Below are positions 9,979 through 21,336 of a stretch of 61,959 nt of DNA, in pieces. This DNA comes from Pseudonocardia sp. CNS-139 (GTDB lineage: Bacteria > Actinomycetota > Actinomycetes > Mycobacteriales > Pseudonocardiaceae), in assembly GCA_001942415.1 (NCBI GenBank), contig MKJX01000182.1, positions 1-61,959 on the forward strand, read 5' to 3'. Both the position numbers and the translations under genes were made by a program. The notes under the pieces are model-generated. The model ran no database searches. It was not told the origin of the DNA and saw only the letters and a program-made list of their open reading frames with translations. How positions within the stretch are numbered: the stretch's first letter is position 1; every line of letters starts with the position of its first letter.

Positions 9979-10839
9979 CTAGCGCGCGCTGCCGGGGTTG
10001 GCGCCGCCCGCGACGAGCCGGCGGCCGCCGTAGGCGCCACGCGCGGCCCGCAGGCCGGGCAGCTGCACGGCCGACCGCGGCATCGGGCGGCGGACGCGCA
10101 TCACCGGCCACACCGGGGACGGCGGGAACAGCGCCTCCAGGCCGTTGGAGGCCGGGCCGACGCTGGAGCGCAGCAGATCCTCGTAGTCGTCGTACGCGGC
10201 GACGGCGGCGGCGATGTTGCCCTCGGCGAGGTGCGCCTCGATGAGGGTGCGCCGGGCGCTCTCCCTGCTCGGCGCGGCCCGCACGGCCGTCTGCGCCATC
10301 GCGACGGCGGCGGCGTAGCGCCCGGCCGCGGTGAGCCGCAGGCTGCGCTCCTCCAGGGCGTGCAGCCGCAGCTGGCGGAAGCGCTCGCGCTCCACGGCGA
10401 TCCAGGTGGCGGTCCAGCCGGGGAGGATGTCGGCGCCGAGCAGGGCGATGTCCGGGGTGTCGGTCACCGGGATCTCCGGCAGGCCGCGGACCAGCCCGAG
10501 CGCGTCGGCGAGGTCGACCTCGACGTGCGCGGCGAGCGCCAGGTGGCCGCCGGCCTCGTCCTCGTCGGCGAGGAACAGGCCGGGTACGCCGACCGCGGCG
10601 ACGGCCTCGGTGAGCACGCGCGCGGCCGCGGCGGGCGCTACGCCGGGCCAGAGGTCCGCGGCCAGCGCGACGCGGTCCTGCGGTCGCGGGTGGATGGCGA
10701 GGTAGGCGACGAGCCGGCGCGAGTCGACCCCCAGCGGAACGGTGTACCCGTCGGCGGTGAGGGTGAAGGAGCCGAGCACCGAGACGCGGTGCCGGGCGCG
10801 AGCCTGCGCCGTGCGAGATCGTCGCTGATCGTCAGACAT
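9979..10839 (-). CDS. BTAD/SARP-like transcriptional regulator
   Basis: A 286-residue protein with a short OmpR-like winged-helix region (VSVLGSFTLTADG, then a basic SRRLVAYLAIH helix and DLWPG), followed by an all-helical bacterial transcriptional activator domain (VERERFRQLRLHALEERS, then TPR-like helices ending EDLLRSS). This layout is that of small SARP-type regulators, which activate secondary-metabolite or stress genes. The DNA-binding half is compact and its recognition helix is not easily recognised, so it might bind DNA weakly or act through a partner. Start ATG at 10839 (MSDDQRR). It lies next to, and on the same strand as, a pair of MEDS-domain signalling genes. Confidence 0.8.
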   Translation of the reverse strand: MSDDQRRSRTAQARARHRVSVLGSFTLTADGYTVPLGVDSRRLVAYLAIHPRPQDRVALAADLWPGVAPAAAARVLTEAVAAVGVPGLFLADEDEAGGHLALAAHVEVDLADALGLVRGLPEIPVTDTPDIALLGADILPGWTATWIAVERERFRQLRLHALEERSLRLTAAGRYAAAVAMAQTAVRAAPSRESARRTLIEAHLAEGNIAAAVAAYDDYEDLLRSSVGPASNGLEALFPPSPVWPVMRVRRPMPRSAVQLPGLRAARGAYGGRRLVAGGANPGSAR

Positions 10840-11023
10840 GGTTGTCCCACATATTCGGTCGTGCTCGGATGTGATGCTCGCAGTGACCCGTCCGCAGCCC
10901 CCATGGCGCTCGAGTCCGCCGAAGAGTCTTCTCCCGAGCGACGGGGTTGCCAAGGGGCCTGTTCATCACACTTCTGGCTGTTGAGCGGCCGTCGGGTGAC
11001 GATCCGGACGATGTCGATCGTAC

Positions 11024-11979
11024 TCACGGGGTGGCCCGCATCCGGACATGGGTGCCGCGGCCGTCGGCCCACACGTGCAGCGAGTCGCAGACCTGCCGCG
11101 CGATCCACACGCCGCGCCCGCGCGCCTCGGCCGGATGCGGGGCCTGCAGGCCGGGCAGCGGGTCGCGGAGCGTGCCGCCGTCGTCGATCTCGCAGGTGAG
11201 CCCGTCGGGGCCGGTCCACAGCGACAGCCGGGCCTCGGGGGTGCCGTGCTCGACGGCGTTGGTGGCGACCTCGTTCACCGCGAGCACGATGTCCTCGGCC
11301 CGCTCGTGGCCGTAGTCGGCCGGCCGCAGCGCCGCCTCGACGGCCCGGCGCACCTCGTGCAGCTGCCACGCGGAGAAGTCCAGCCGCACGTCCGGCGGGC
11401 CGAGCAGCACCGGCGCCGGGGCCGGGCGGGTGGAGAGCACCTCGCGGGGCCCGATGTGCTCCGAGTTGGGGCGCAGCTGCCCGTTCCGCAGCACGAACGG
11501 GTGGTTGCGCCGGGCGCCGTCGAGGATCTCCAGGTGCAGCGGCAGCTCCGGGTAGAAGCAGGTCACCCGGACGGGGAGGTCGGCGAACGCGAGGTTGACC
11601 GCGGCGTCCAGCTCGGTCCAGTAGCGCCCGTCGACGCCGTCGAGCCGGCTGATGTGCTCGGCGAGCACGGTGACGGGCCGGCCGGTGGTGGCGGTGATCT
11701 CCCGCAGCTCCAGTGCCCGGCGGGTGGCGACCGTCTGCCCGCACGCGTTCTCGGCCGACTCCGGGTGGTGCAGCCGGGCCAGCCCGCGGGTGCCGCCGAG
11801 CCGCTCGACCAGCGCCTGCTCGGTGGCCGGGTGCAGGGCGAGCGCGACGGTCTCGCCGGCGCGAGCGCCCGATCGGCCAGCATGACGAGCTGGCCGAGCA
11901 GCTCGGCGGGGGAGCCGGCGAAGGCGGCGCAGTGCTGGAGCCGGACGGACGCGGCCGAGCGGGTGGTCTCGATCCTCAC
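11024..11979 (-). CDS. MEDS domain plus anti-sigma-type ATP-binding (HATPase_c) protein (frameshifted)
   Basis: About 318 residues. The N-terminal two thirds are a MEDS sensory domain (LLGQLVMLADRAL, then LALHPATEQALVERLGG, and a cytosolic CFYPELPLHLE strand). The C-terminal 120 residues are a GHKL ATPase of the RsbW/SpoIIAB type: N-box VNEVATNAVEHG, G1 box IDDGG, G2 box EARGRGVWIARQV. There is no histidine-kinase dimerisation helix, so it probably acts as an anti-sigma factor or serine kinase, not a two-component sensor. One base is missing near 11866 (ADRAL/AGETVAL). Its GTG start overlaps the stop of the MEDS-STAS gene (GTGA), implying a matched pair. Confidence 0.82.
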
Positions 11980-12872
11980 GCCGGGCCGCCCGCCGGGTCG
12001 GCGTCGTCGCGCGACCGCACGACGAGCTGGGCGGCGAACGGGGCGCCGCAGCGGTCGAGCACCCGCATCACCCGCGGCCGGACGCCGGTGAGCACCAGCC
12101 GGTGCGAGCTGGGGAACTCCTCGGCGGCGTGCACCAGGCTGATCGCGCCGGCGACGTCGAGGAACCGCAGCGAGGCCAGGTCGAGCGTGATGTCGGTGGG
12201 CGCGGCGTGCGAGCGCAGCGCGTCGTCCAGCGCCGACTCCAGCAGCCGCCGGATGCGCGGGCGGTTGCTGTGGTCCACCTCGCCGGCCACCCGCGCGGCG
12301 CCCGGGCCGACCCCGGTGATCCGCAGCAGGCCGTCGTCGTAGATCGCGGGGACCACCAGCTCGGTGTGGTGGCGGGCGCGCATCTCGTCGATCGCGCCCT
12401 CGGGGAAGCGGCGCCGGTCGTAGAGGCACAGGACGCGCACCGGGCGCTCGCGGCTCACGTCGTCGAAGACCGTGTCGTACTCGGCGAGCGAGACCCCGCC
12501 CGCGCGCTGGAGCGCGTAGTTGAACTGTCCCGTGAGCCGCACACCTGCGTAGCCCTGCGCGACGGCGCCGTCGACGGTGGCCGACACGATCTCGGCGACG
12601 GCCGGCAGCGGGCTGCGCAGCGCGGTGCGCGTGGCGTCCGGCGGGACGATCGCGAGGCTGCCGTCCTCGATGGCGGGCCGGACGGCCACGGCGTCGTCGC
12701 GCAGCCGCTCCAGCACGTGTGCGGAGGTGCCGTCGTCGAAGTAGACGACCTGCTCGCCGCGGCTGAGCCCGGCGGCGACGAACTCCGACGTCATCTCCCA
12801 GAGCTGCTCGTCGCTCACCGGTATCGCGCACGCGTGGCCGACGGACCGCAGATCCTCGACCGTTCTCGTCAT
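11976..12872 (-). CDS. MEDS domain plus STAS domain protein (putative anti-sigma antagonist)
   Basis: A 298-residue protein with an N-terminal MEDS sensor (SVGHACAIPVSDEQLWEM, EFVAAGLSRGEQVVYF; residues about 5-180) and a C-terminal STAS domain (TDITLDLASLRFLDVAGAIS, from about residue 205). STAS domains antagonise RsbW-like kinases in partner-switching systems. The site that normally carries the phosphorylated serine (D-x-S-G) reads DVAG here, so the usual phospho-switch residue is absent. Start ATG at 12872 (MTRTVEDL). Its 3' end overlaps the start of the MEDS-HATPase gene, its presumed partner. Confidence 0.85.
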   Translation of the reverse strand: MTRTVEDLRSVGHACAIPVSDEQLWEMTSEFVAAGLSRGEQVVYFDDGTSAHVLERLRDDAVAVRPAIEDGSLAIVPPDATRTALRSPLPAVAEIVSATVDGAVAQGYAGVRLTGQFNYALQRAGGVSLAEYDTVFDDVSRERPVRVLCLYDRRRFPEGAIDEMRARHHTELVVPAIYDDGLLRITGVGPGAARVAGEVDHSNRPRIRRLLESALDDALRSHAAPTDITLDLASLRFLDVAGAISLVHAAEEFPSSHRLVLTGVRPRVMRVLDRCGAPFAAQLVVRSRDDADPAGGPA

Positions 12873-13176
12873 CACGTTTCCAGCGGCTCGGCAGGAGGGT
12901 GCCGGGAGGGCCCGGCTGAGCGGACGTGCTGATCGCGCTGTGCGCGACGCAGCGTCACATGAGAAGCACCGTACGTCGGTCGGCCGGGTGGAACGCAGTC
13001 CGGACGGGGCAGTGGCGGCGAACCGACCGGCCGCCGCGCCGAACGGGCCCGTCCGGCGCAACGAGCGGGCCGGAGCGCGTGTCATGACTCGTCGACGCGA
13101 GCCGAGCAGTACCGGCGAGCGGGCGGACGGCACAGCATCTGTGTGGGACGTCATCTGTGTGGGACCCGGCCCGGTG
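12873..13176. other. Intergenic region with a 16-base tandem duplication
   Basis: This gene-free stretch separates the TPP-enzyme gene from the MEDS-STAS gene, both on the minus strand, and should hold the promoter of the MEDS unit. CATCTGTGTGGGAC occurs at 13136-13149 and again at 13152-13165, a 16-base period. I see no coding potential and no strong terminator in it. Confidence 0.6.
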
Positions 13177-14734
13177 TCACGGCACCAGCGACGGCACCAC
13201 CGCGTCCACGAGGAACGGACCCGGCTCGGCCGCGGCCCGGCGCAGCGCCGCGGCGAGCTCCTCGGCGGTCGTCACCCGGACGGCGGGCACCCCCATCCCG
13301 TTCGCCAGCGCGACGAAGTCGATCTCGGGGCGGCCGAGGTCGAGCAGCGCGCGGGCCCGCGCGCCGTCCCCCTGGACGAACCCCGCCGCGCCGACCTGCT
13401 GCAGCTCCAGCCGCAGGATCGCGTAGGCGCTGTTGTCGAAGACGATCGTGGTGACGTCGAGGCCCTCACGGGCCTGCGTCCACAGCGCGGAGATCGTGTA
13501 CATCGCGCTGCCGTCGGCCTCCAGGCACCAGACGGGCCGGTCCGGGCACGCCACGGCCGCCCCGGTGGCGGCGGGCAGGCCCCAGCCGATCGCGCCGCCG
13601 GTGACGGTCAGCCAGTCGTGGCGGGGTGCGCCCGCGGTGGGAGGCGGCAGCAGGAAACCCGACGTCACGGACTCGTCGACGACGATCGCGCCCTCCGGCA
13701 GCAGCGCGCCGACCACCTCCGCCACACCCTGGACGGTGAGCGGCCCGGACGGCAGCGCGGGCCGGGCGAGCGGGGCGAGCACGGGCGCGGTGTCCGGCGC
13801 GACCAGCGCGGCCAGCTCCTCGAGCGCCGCCGCGGCGCCGGTGCGGGCGGCGAGCGGGTGCACCGCGCAGCCCTCCGGCACAAGGTCCGACGGCTTGTCC
13901 GGGTAGGCGAAGAACCCGACGGGCGAGCGCGCCCCGGCGAGCACCAGGTGCCGGGCGCCGTCGAGCTGCTGCACCGCCATGTCCGTCAGGTAGGCGAGCC
14001 GCTCGACGGGGGTGACGCCGGCGCCGCGCTCCAGCCGGGTCGGGAAGGTCTCGGCGAACAGGCGCGCCCCGGTGGCGGCCGCGATCCGCCCGGCCGCGGC
14101 GAGCCCGCCGGCCAGCAGCGCGTCGCCGCCGACGAGGAGCACGGCCGGCTCGCCCGAGGTCAGAGCGGCGGCCGCGGCGGCGACCGCGTCCGCCTCCGGG
14201 ACGGGCGGCGCGGGTCCGGGGAGCGGCGGCCGGCTCGGCGCCGTCGTCCCAGCTCACGTCGGCGGGCAGGACGAGCGTCGCGACGTGTCGCCCGGCCCGC
14301 GCCGCGGCGACGGCGTCCGCCGCGTCCGGCCCGACGTCCGCCGCGCTCGTGCTGCGCCGCTGCCAGCCCGACACCGCGCCCGCGATCGCCGCGATGTCCG
14401 ACTCCAGCGGCGCGTCGTACTTCGTGTGGTGGGTCGCGTGGTCGCCGACGACGTGACCAGCGGCACCCCGGCCCGGCGCGCGTTGTGCAGGTTGGCCACC
14501 CCGTTGCCCAGGCCCGGCCCGAGGTGCAGCAGCGTCGCGGCCGCGCCCGGCCATCCGCGCGTAGCCGTCGGCCGGCCCGGTCGCGACGCCCTCGAAGAGC
14601 GTCAGCACCGCGCGCAGCTCGGGAGTCCCGTCGAGGGCGGCCACGAAGTGCATCTCGGACGTGCCCGGGTTGGCGAAGCAGACCTCGACGCCGCCGTCGA
14701 CGAGCGAGCGGACGAGGGCGTGCGCGCCCTTCAC
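13177..14734 (-). CDS. Thiamine-pyrophosphate enzyme, acetolactate synthase large-subunit-like (three frameshifts)
   Basis: A TPP-dependent enzyme of about 520 residues of the acetolactate synthase / benzoylformate decarboxylase superfamily. The N-terminal PYR domain carries the conserved glutamate that activates the cofactor (VLTLFEGVATG, preceded by CFANPGTSEMHF). The C-terminal PP domain holds the TPP-Mg segment (EADGSAMYT, then VFDNSAYAILR). It belongs to a shorter COG0028 branch often annotated IlvB-like but not part of an ilvBNC operon, so true acetolactate synthesis is uncertain. The frame breaks near 14547, 14452 and 14215; each join restores family sequence. GTG start at 14734 overlaps the OsmC stop (GTGA). 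Confidence 0.8.
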
Positions 14735-15246
14735 GCGCCCGCCCCGGTGCGCACCGCGACCGTCGTCTCCGGGGTGCGCACGAGCGTCTGCAGCACGACG
14801 CAGTAGCGCTCGGTGAGCTTCATGAGCGTCGCGATCTGGTCCGGGCCCGCCGGCGTGTCGAGGTCGAACGTCAGCCGGATCTCGCGGAACCCGACCGGCG
14901 CGTCCCGGTCGACGCCGAGCGTGCCGCGGAAGTCGAGGTCGCCCTCGGCGTGCACCGTGCCGCCCACGGCGAGGTCCATGTTCGTGGCGACCGCGCGCAG
15001 CGTCACCCCGGCGCACGCGACGAGCGCCTCCAGCAGCATGTCGCCGGAGCAGAGCTGCGAGCCGTCGCCGCCGGTGGCCGGGTGCAGCCCGGCCTCCGCG
15101 AGCGCCGACGCGGTCCGCACCCGGCAGGCGACGCCGGTGCCGTCCAGGTCGCCGTCGGCCCGCAGCGTGACCAGCGCGGCGTCCGGGTCCCGGCGGTACC
15201 TGTCCTTGAGGGGGGCCTGCAGCGCCTTGAGCGCGGATGCGTCCAT
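14731..15246 (-). CDS. OsmC family protein
   Basis: A 171-residue OsmC/Ohr-superfamily protein. Members are dimeric thiol peroxidases or related proteins that protect against organic hydroperoxides. The conserved core helix LLEALVACAGVTLRAVA carries the cysteine, and a second cysteine lies nearby (SQLCSGDML). The C-terminal LKLTERYCVVLQTL helix is also typical. Its stop overlaps the start of the TPP enzyme gene, so the two form an operon. Divergent from pgsA, with 75 bases between the start codons. Confidence 0.85.
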   Translation of the reverse strand: MDASALKALQAPLKDRYRRDPDAALVTLRADGDLDGTGVACRVRTASALAEAGLHPATGGDGSQLCSGDMLLEALVACAGVTLRAVATNMDLAVGGTVHAEGDLDFRGTLGVDRDAPVGFREIRLTFDLDTPAGPDQIATLMKLTERYCVVLQTLVRTPETTVAVRTGAGA

Positions 15247-15309
15247 GCCCCGATCGTGCCCCCCCGGTCCGGCGCGGCGCACCCGCGTCCCGGCCCGGCC
15301 GGGCGCCAG

Positions 15310-15321
15310 TAGGCTCGGGCC
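15310..15321 (+). promoter_or_regulatory. -10 element (TAGGCT) of a leaderless promoter for pgsA
   Basis: TAGGCT at 15310-15315 is followed by exactly six bases and then the GTG start at 15322. This places the transcription start at or beside the start codon. No ribosome-binding site is present. The same TAGGCT-N6-start arrangement occurs at gcvH, the PAC2 gene and the dop leader. Confidence 0.65.
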
Positions 15322-15927
15322 GTGACGGAGACGGCGACCGGTCGCGACCGGGTACTGACCGTCCCGAACCTGCTGAGCGTGCTGCGGCTGGCCGGGGTGC
15401 CGCTCTTCCTGTACCTGCTGCTCGTCCCGCGGGCGGACGGGTGGGCGATCCTCGTGCTCGCCGTGGGCGGCCTCACCGACTGGCTGGACGGCAAGCTCGC
15501 CCGGCTGCTGGGGCAGAGCAGCCGGCTCGGCGCCCTGCTCGACCCGGCCGTCGACCGGCTCTACATCCTCGCCGCGCTCGTCGCGCTGGGCGTGCGCGAC
15601 GTCGTGCCGTGGTGGGCGGTCGCGGCGCTGGTGGCCCGCGACCTCGTGCTCGCCGCGAGCCTGCCCGTGCTGCGGAGCCGCGGCTACGGCCCCTACGAGG
15701 TGATGTACCTCGGCAAGGCCGCCACGTTCCTGCTGCTCTACGCGTTCCCGCTGCTGCTGGCGGCCGACGGCACCGGCTGGTTCGCCGACCTCGCCCGCCC
15801 GTTCGCGTACGCCTTCGCGGTCTGGGGCACGGCGCTCTACCTCTACACGGGGGCGCTCTACCTCGCCCAGTTCGTGTCCGCCCTGCGTGCCGCGGGTCGC
15901 GGGAGCCCCGCTGATCCGCCCCACTAG
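15322..15927 (+). CDS. CDP-alcohol phosphatidyltransferase (PgsA2-like)
   Basis: A 201-residue integral membrane phospholipid synthase that transfers a phosphatidyl group from CDP-diacylglycerol to an alcohol. The signature D-x2-D-G-x2-A-R-x8-G-x3-D-x3-D is complete in GLTDWLDGKLARLLGQ and SRLGALLDPAVDR, near residues 52-80. About six hydrophobic segments follow the short cytosolic N-terminus. Gene order (this gene, gcvH, garA, DUF151, MerR, gcvP) matches Rv1822-Rv1832 of mycobacteria, so the gene is the PgsA2 counterpart. The acceptor alcohol is not certain. Its stop codon TAG is also part of the gcvH promoter. Confidence 0.88.
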   Translation: MTETATGRDRVLTVPNLLSVLRLAGVPLFLYLLLVPRADGWAILVLAVGGLTDWLDGKLARLLGQSSRLGALLDPAVDRLYILAALVALGVRDVVPWWAVAALVARDLVLAASLPVLRSRGYGPYEVMYLGKAATFLLLYAFPLLLAADGTGWFADLARPFAYAFAVWGTALYLYTGALYLAQFVSALRAAGRGSPADPPH

Positions 15928-15936
15928 GCTCGGTCC
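15925..15936 (+). promoter_or_regulatory. -10 element (TAGGCT) of a leaderless promoter for gcvH, overlapping the pgsA stop codon
   Basis: TAGGCT at 15925-15930 sits six bases before the GTG start of gcvH, with no ribosome site between. The first three bases of the hexamer are the TAG stop codon of the upstream phosphatidyltransferase gene. Confidence 0.62.
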
Positions 15937-16320
15937 GTGATTCCCGGCGACCTCAGCTACACCGACGCCCACGAGTGGGTGCGCGACCTGGGGGACGGGG
16001 TGGTCCGCATCGGCATCACCGACCACGCCCAGTCCCAGCTCGGCGACGTCGTCTTCGTGCAGCTCCCCGCCGTGGGCGAGGCCGTCACCGCGGGCGCCGC
16101 GGTCGGCGAGGTCGAGTCGACGAAGTCGGTCTCGGACATCTTCGCGCCCGTCACCGGCGTCGTGGCGGCCGTCAACGACGAGCTGGAGGCGGCCCCCGAG
16201 CTGGTCAACTCCGGGCCGTACGGGCAGGGCTGGATGTTCGACGTCCGCCTCGCCGACGGCGGCGGCCTGCCGGGCGGCCTGCTCGACGCGGCGGCCTACC
16301 AGGAGCTGACCGGCGGCTGA
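15937..16320 (+). CDS. gcvH: Glycine cleavage system H protein
   Basis: The 127-residue lipoyl carrier of the glycine cleavage system. It shuttles the aminomethyl group from GcvP to GcvT and the reduced lipoate to dihydrolipoyl dehydrogenase. The lipoylated lysine is K63 in VGEVESTKSVSDIF, and the flanking GDVVFVQLP and ELVNSGPYGQGWMF segments are family hallmarks. The gene is intact. The P protein lies 2 kb downstream; gcvT is not in the window, and an lpd gene lies far away at 50.4 kb. Confidence 0.96.
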   Translation: MIPGDLSYTDAHEWVRDLGDGVVRIGITDHAQSQLGDVVFVQLPAVGEAVTAGAAVGEVESTKSVSDIFAPVTGVVAAVNDELEAAPELVNSGPYGQGWMFDVRLADGGGLPGGLLDAAAYQELTGG

Positions 16321-16463
16321 CGGCCCGCGGTAGGTTGGCGGGCACCACGCAGCGCAACCGGCCCGGGCGGCGCGCGCCGGGCGCATCCGGACAGGCAGAG
16401 CAGTACCACGCAGGCACTACGCAAGGCAGTACGTGCAAGGACCATGCAGGAGGAGACACCGAG

Positions 16464-16913
16464 GTGACCACGAACGACGGGCCCGGCGTGCCGCCGGAGC
16501 GCTCCCCGGAGACCACCTCGGTCTTCCGCGCGGACTTCTCCGAGGTCGAACCCGCGCCCCAGGAGCAGGGGGTCTCGGGCGTCGACGCGCTGCCCGCCGG
16601 CTCCGCGCTGCTGGTGGTGCGGCGCGGTCCCAACGCGGGCTCCCGCTTCCTGCTGGACCGGCCGTCCACGAGCGCGGGGCGCCACCCGGACAGCGACATC
16701 TTCCTGGACGACGTCACGGTCTCGCGGCGGCACGCGGAGTTCCGCAGCGACGCCGGTGAGTTCGTCGTCGTCGACGTCGGCAGCCTGAACGGCACCTACG
16801 TGAACCGTGAGCCGGTCGACACCGCGGTGCTCGCCAACGGCGACGAGGTGCAGATCGGGAAGTTCCGCCTGGTCTTCCTGACCGGTCCCCGGGAACCCGG
16901 CGCACGCGGCTGA
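16464..16913 (+). CDS. garA: FHA-domain metabolic regulator GarA (OdhI)
   Basis: A 149-residue forkhead-associated protein that inhibits 2-oxoglutarate dehydrogenase and glutamate dehydrogenase and stimulates glutamate synthase until Ser/Thr kinases phosphorylate it. The N-terminal phosphorylation motif ETTSVF (T17, T18) is conserved exactly. The FHA domain (about residues 55-140) has the phosphothreonine-binding residues in AGRHPDSDIFLDD, VSRRHAEF and LNGTYVN. Start GTG at 16464 follows a strong AGGAGG at 16448. It sits directly after gcvH, as in mycobacteria. Confidence 0.94.
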   Translation: MTTNDGPGVPPERSPETTSVFRADFSEVEPAPQEQGVSGVDALPAGSALLVVRRGPNAGSRFLLDRPSTSAGRHPDSDIFLDDVTVSRRHAEFRSDAGEFVVVDVGSLNGTYVNREPVDTAVLANGDEVQIGKFRLVFLTGPREPGARG

Positions 16914-17007
16914 CCGCCGGCGGCGCGCCGCCCGTCCGGAGGCGCGCGCCGGGCGGACGCGCCGTGTAGCGTCGGGAGCGCAGGACCGTCAGGAGGAGGC
17001 ACAGCCC

Positions 17008-17481
17008 ATGAGTGAGATGCGAGTCGTGGGCGTACGGGTGGAACTGCCCGCGAACCAGCCGATCCTCCTGCTGCGGGAGACGAGCGGCGACCGGTACCTG
17101 CCGATCTGGATCGGCTCGGTGGAGGCCACCGCGATCGCCCTGGAGCAGCAGGGGGTGAAGCCGGCCCGACCGCTCACACACGACCTGCTGAAGGACGTGA
17201 TCACCGCGCTGGGGCGGCGACTCGAGCAGGTGCGCATCACCGATCTGCAGGAAGGCACCTTCTACGCCGAGCTGATCTTCGACGGCGGCGTGAAGGTGTC
17301 GGCCCGGCCCAGCGACTCCGTGGCGCTCGCGCTGCGGATCGGCGTGCCGATCCATGCCGAGGAGAGCGTCCTCACCGAGGCCGGGCTGATCATCCCGGAC
17401 GAGCAGGAGGACGAGGTCGAGAAGTTCCGCGAGTTCCTCGACTCCATCTCGCCCGAGGACTTCCGCGGCGCGCAGCCGTAG
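17008..17481 (+). CDS. Bifunctional nuclease family protein (DUF151)
   Basis: A 157-residue protein of the BFN/DUF151 family, the counterpart of mycobacterial Rv1829. The core (LPIWIGSVEATAIALEQQGV, then RPLTHDLLKDVI and ARPSDSVALALRIGVPI) is strongly conserved. Plant homologues have nuclease activity; the bacterial role is not settled. Start ATG at 17008 has an excellent AGGAGGAGG ribosome site. In mycobacteria a MerR gene (ftsR, Rv1828) lies between garA and this gene; here only 94 non-coding bases separate them. Confidence 0.92.
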   Translation: MSEMRVVGVRVELPANQPILLLRETSGDRYLPIWIGSVEATAIALEQQGVKPARPLTHDLLKDVITALGRRLEQVRITDLQEGTFYAELIFDGGVKVSARPSDSVALALRIGVPIHAEESVLTEAGLIIPDEQEDEVEKFREFLDSISPEDFRGAQP

Positions 17482-17607
17482 GGGGCCGGCGGGCGGCGCG
17501 CCGCGTTGACCCGCCGTGTATGCCCTCATATCGTCGGTGACCGACAGCCCCTCGGCCCGGACGTCCTCCCGACGCCTCGGTGCCCAGGCTCCGGCGGAAG
17601 GAGATCG

Positions 17608-18189
17608 GTGGAGCAGCAGCCACCGTCCGGTGCGCCCGAGCAGGGCGAGCTCTTCCCGGACCCCCTGCTGGGCTCGGGGCTCGACGGGCTGCCCGACCAG
17701 CTGGTCGGGTTCCGCGGCCCCACCGCCTGCCAGGTCGTGGGGATCACCTACCGCCAGCTCGACTACTGGGCCCGCACCGGCCTCGTCGTCCCCTCGATCC
17801 GCGGGGCGGCCGGCTCCGGCTCGCAGCGGCTCTACTCGTTCAAGGACGTGCTGGTCCTCAAGGTCGTCAAGCGGCTGCTGGACGCCGGGGTGTCGCTGCA
17901 GAACATCCGCGTCGCCGTCGAGCACCTGCGCCGCCGCGGCATCCGCGACCTCGCCGGCATCACGCTGTTCAGCGACGGCACCACCGTGTACGAGTGCGCG
18001 TCGCCCGAGGAGGTCGTCGACCTGCTGCGCGGCGGCCAGGGCGTCTTCGGCATCGCCGTCGGGGGCGCGATGAAGGAGATCAGCGGCTCGATCAAGGACT
18101 TCCCGGTCGAGCGGGCCGACGGCGGCAGCGTCGACGACGCGCCGGAGGACGAGCTGTCCCGCCGCCGCGCGCGCCGCGCCATCAGCTGA
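17608..18189 (+). CDS. MerR family transcriptional regulator (Rv1830/McdR-type)
   Basis: A 193-residue MerR-like regulator. The winged helix (CQVVGITYRQLDYWARTGLV, then SGSQRLYSFKDVLVLKVVK) lies at about residues 38-80. It is followed by a dimerisation helix and an effector-free C-terminal domain (LFSDGTTVYEC, VDLLRGGQGVFGIAVGG). It matches the protein encoded by Rv1830 in sequence and in position between DUF151 and gcvP. The mycobacterial relative is linked to cell-cycle and growth control. Start GTG at 17608 follows GGAAGGAG. It is the last gene before the riboswitch. Confidence 0.92.
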   Translation: MEQQPPSGAPEQGELFPDPLLGSGLDGLPDQLVGFRGPTACQVVGITYRQLDYWARTGLVVPSIRGAAGSGSQRLYSFKDVLVLKVVKRLLDAGVSLQNIRVAVEHLRRRGIRDLAGITLFSDGTTVYECASPEEVVDLLRGGQGVFGIAVGGAMKEISGSIKDFPVERADGGSVDDAPEDELSRRRARRAIS

Positions 18190-18245
18190 GCTGCACCACC
18201 AGGCGGTCCGCGAGCGGTAGCATCGCCGCGTAGTCGCCGAACCCG

Positions 18246-18450
18246 CGCGGGAGAGTCCCGCCCGTCGCCGCTGCTGACGACGGGCCGGGCGCGAAGGAGC
18301 AAATCCTCCCCGGAACCTCTCAGGCCCCAGGACCGCCCGGGTGAGACGCCTCTGGAAAGCGACGGGCCTGCCCGTCCGCCGACGGGGAAAGCCGCAGCTC
18401 GCGCCGCGGTGAATCTCTCAGGCGCGGTGCCGGGCGGAGACAGAGGGGGA
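18246..18450 (+). promoter_or_regulatory. Tandem glycine riboswitch (gcvT element)
   Basis: Two consecutive glycine aptamers precede gcvP. The first shows GGGAGAGTCCC, GCGAAGGAGCAAATCC, CCTCTCAGGC, AGGACCG and CTCTGGAAAG in canonical order (about 18249-18360). The second repeats the pattern with CGACGGGGAAAGCCGCAG, AATCTCTCAGGCGC and GGAGACAGAGG (about 18361-18450). Such elements usually switch the gene on when glycine is high. A small hairpin (GGGCAG / CTGCCC, 18451-18469) lies between the second aptamer and the Shine-Dalgarno GGAGG at 18473, a likely expression platform acting on translation. Confidence 0.93.
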
Positions 18451-18482
18451 GGGCAGCGCCCGCCTGCCCATCGGAGGCCCTC

Positions 18483-21334
<2,852 letters not shown>

Positions 21335-21336
21335 CC

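Noticed and set aside
13177..14734. True acetolactate synthase (ilvB) for branched-chain amino acids
   Set aside because: No small subunit or ilvC is adjacent, and the protein belongs to a shorter branch of the TPP family; only the fold is safe.
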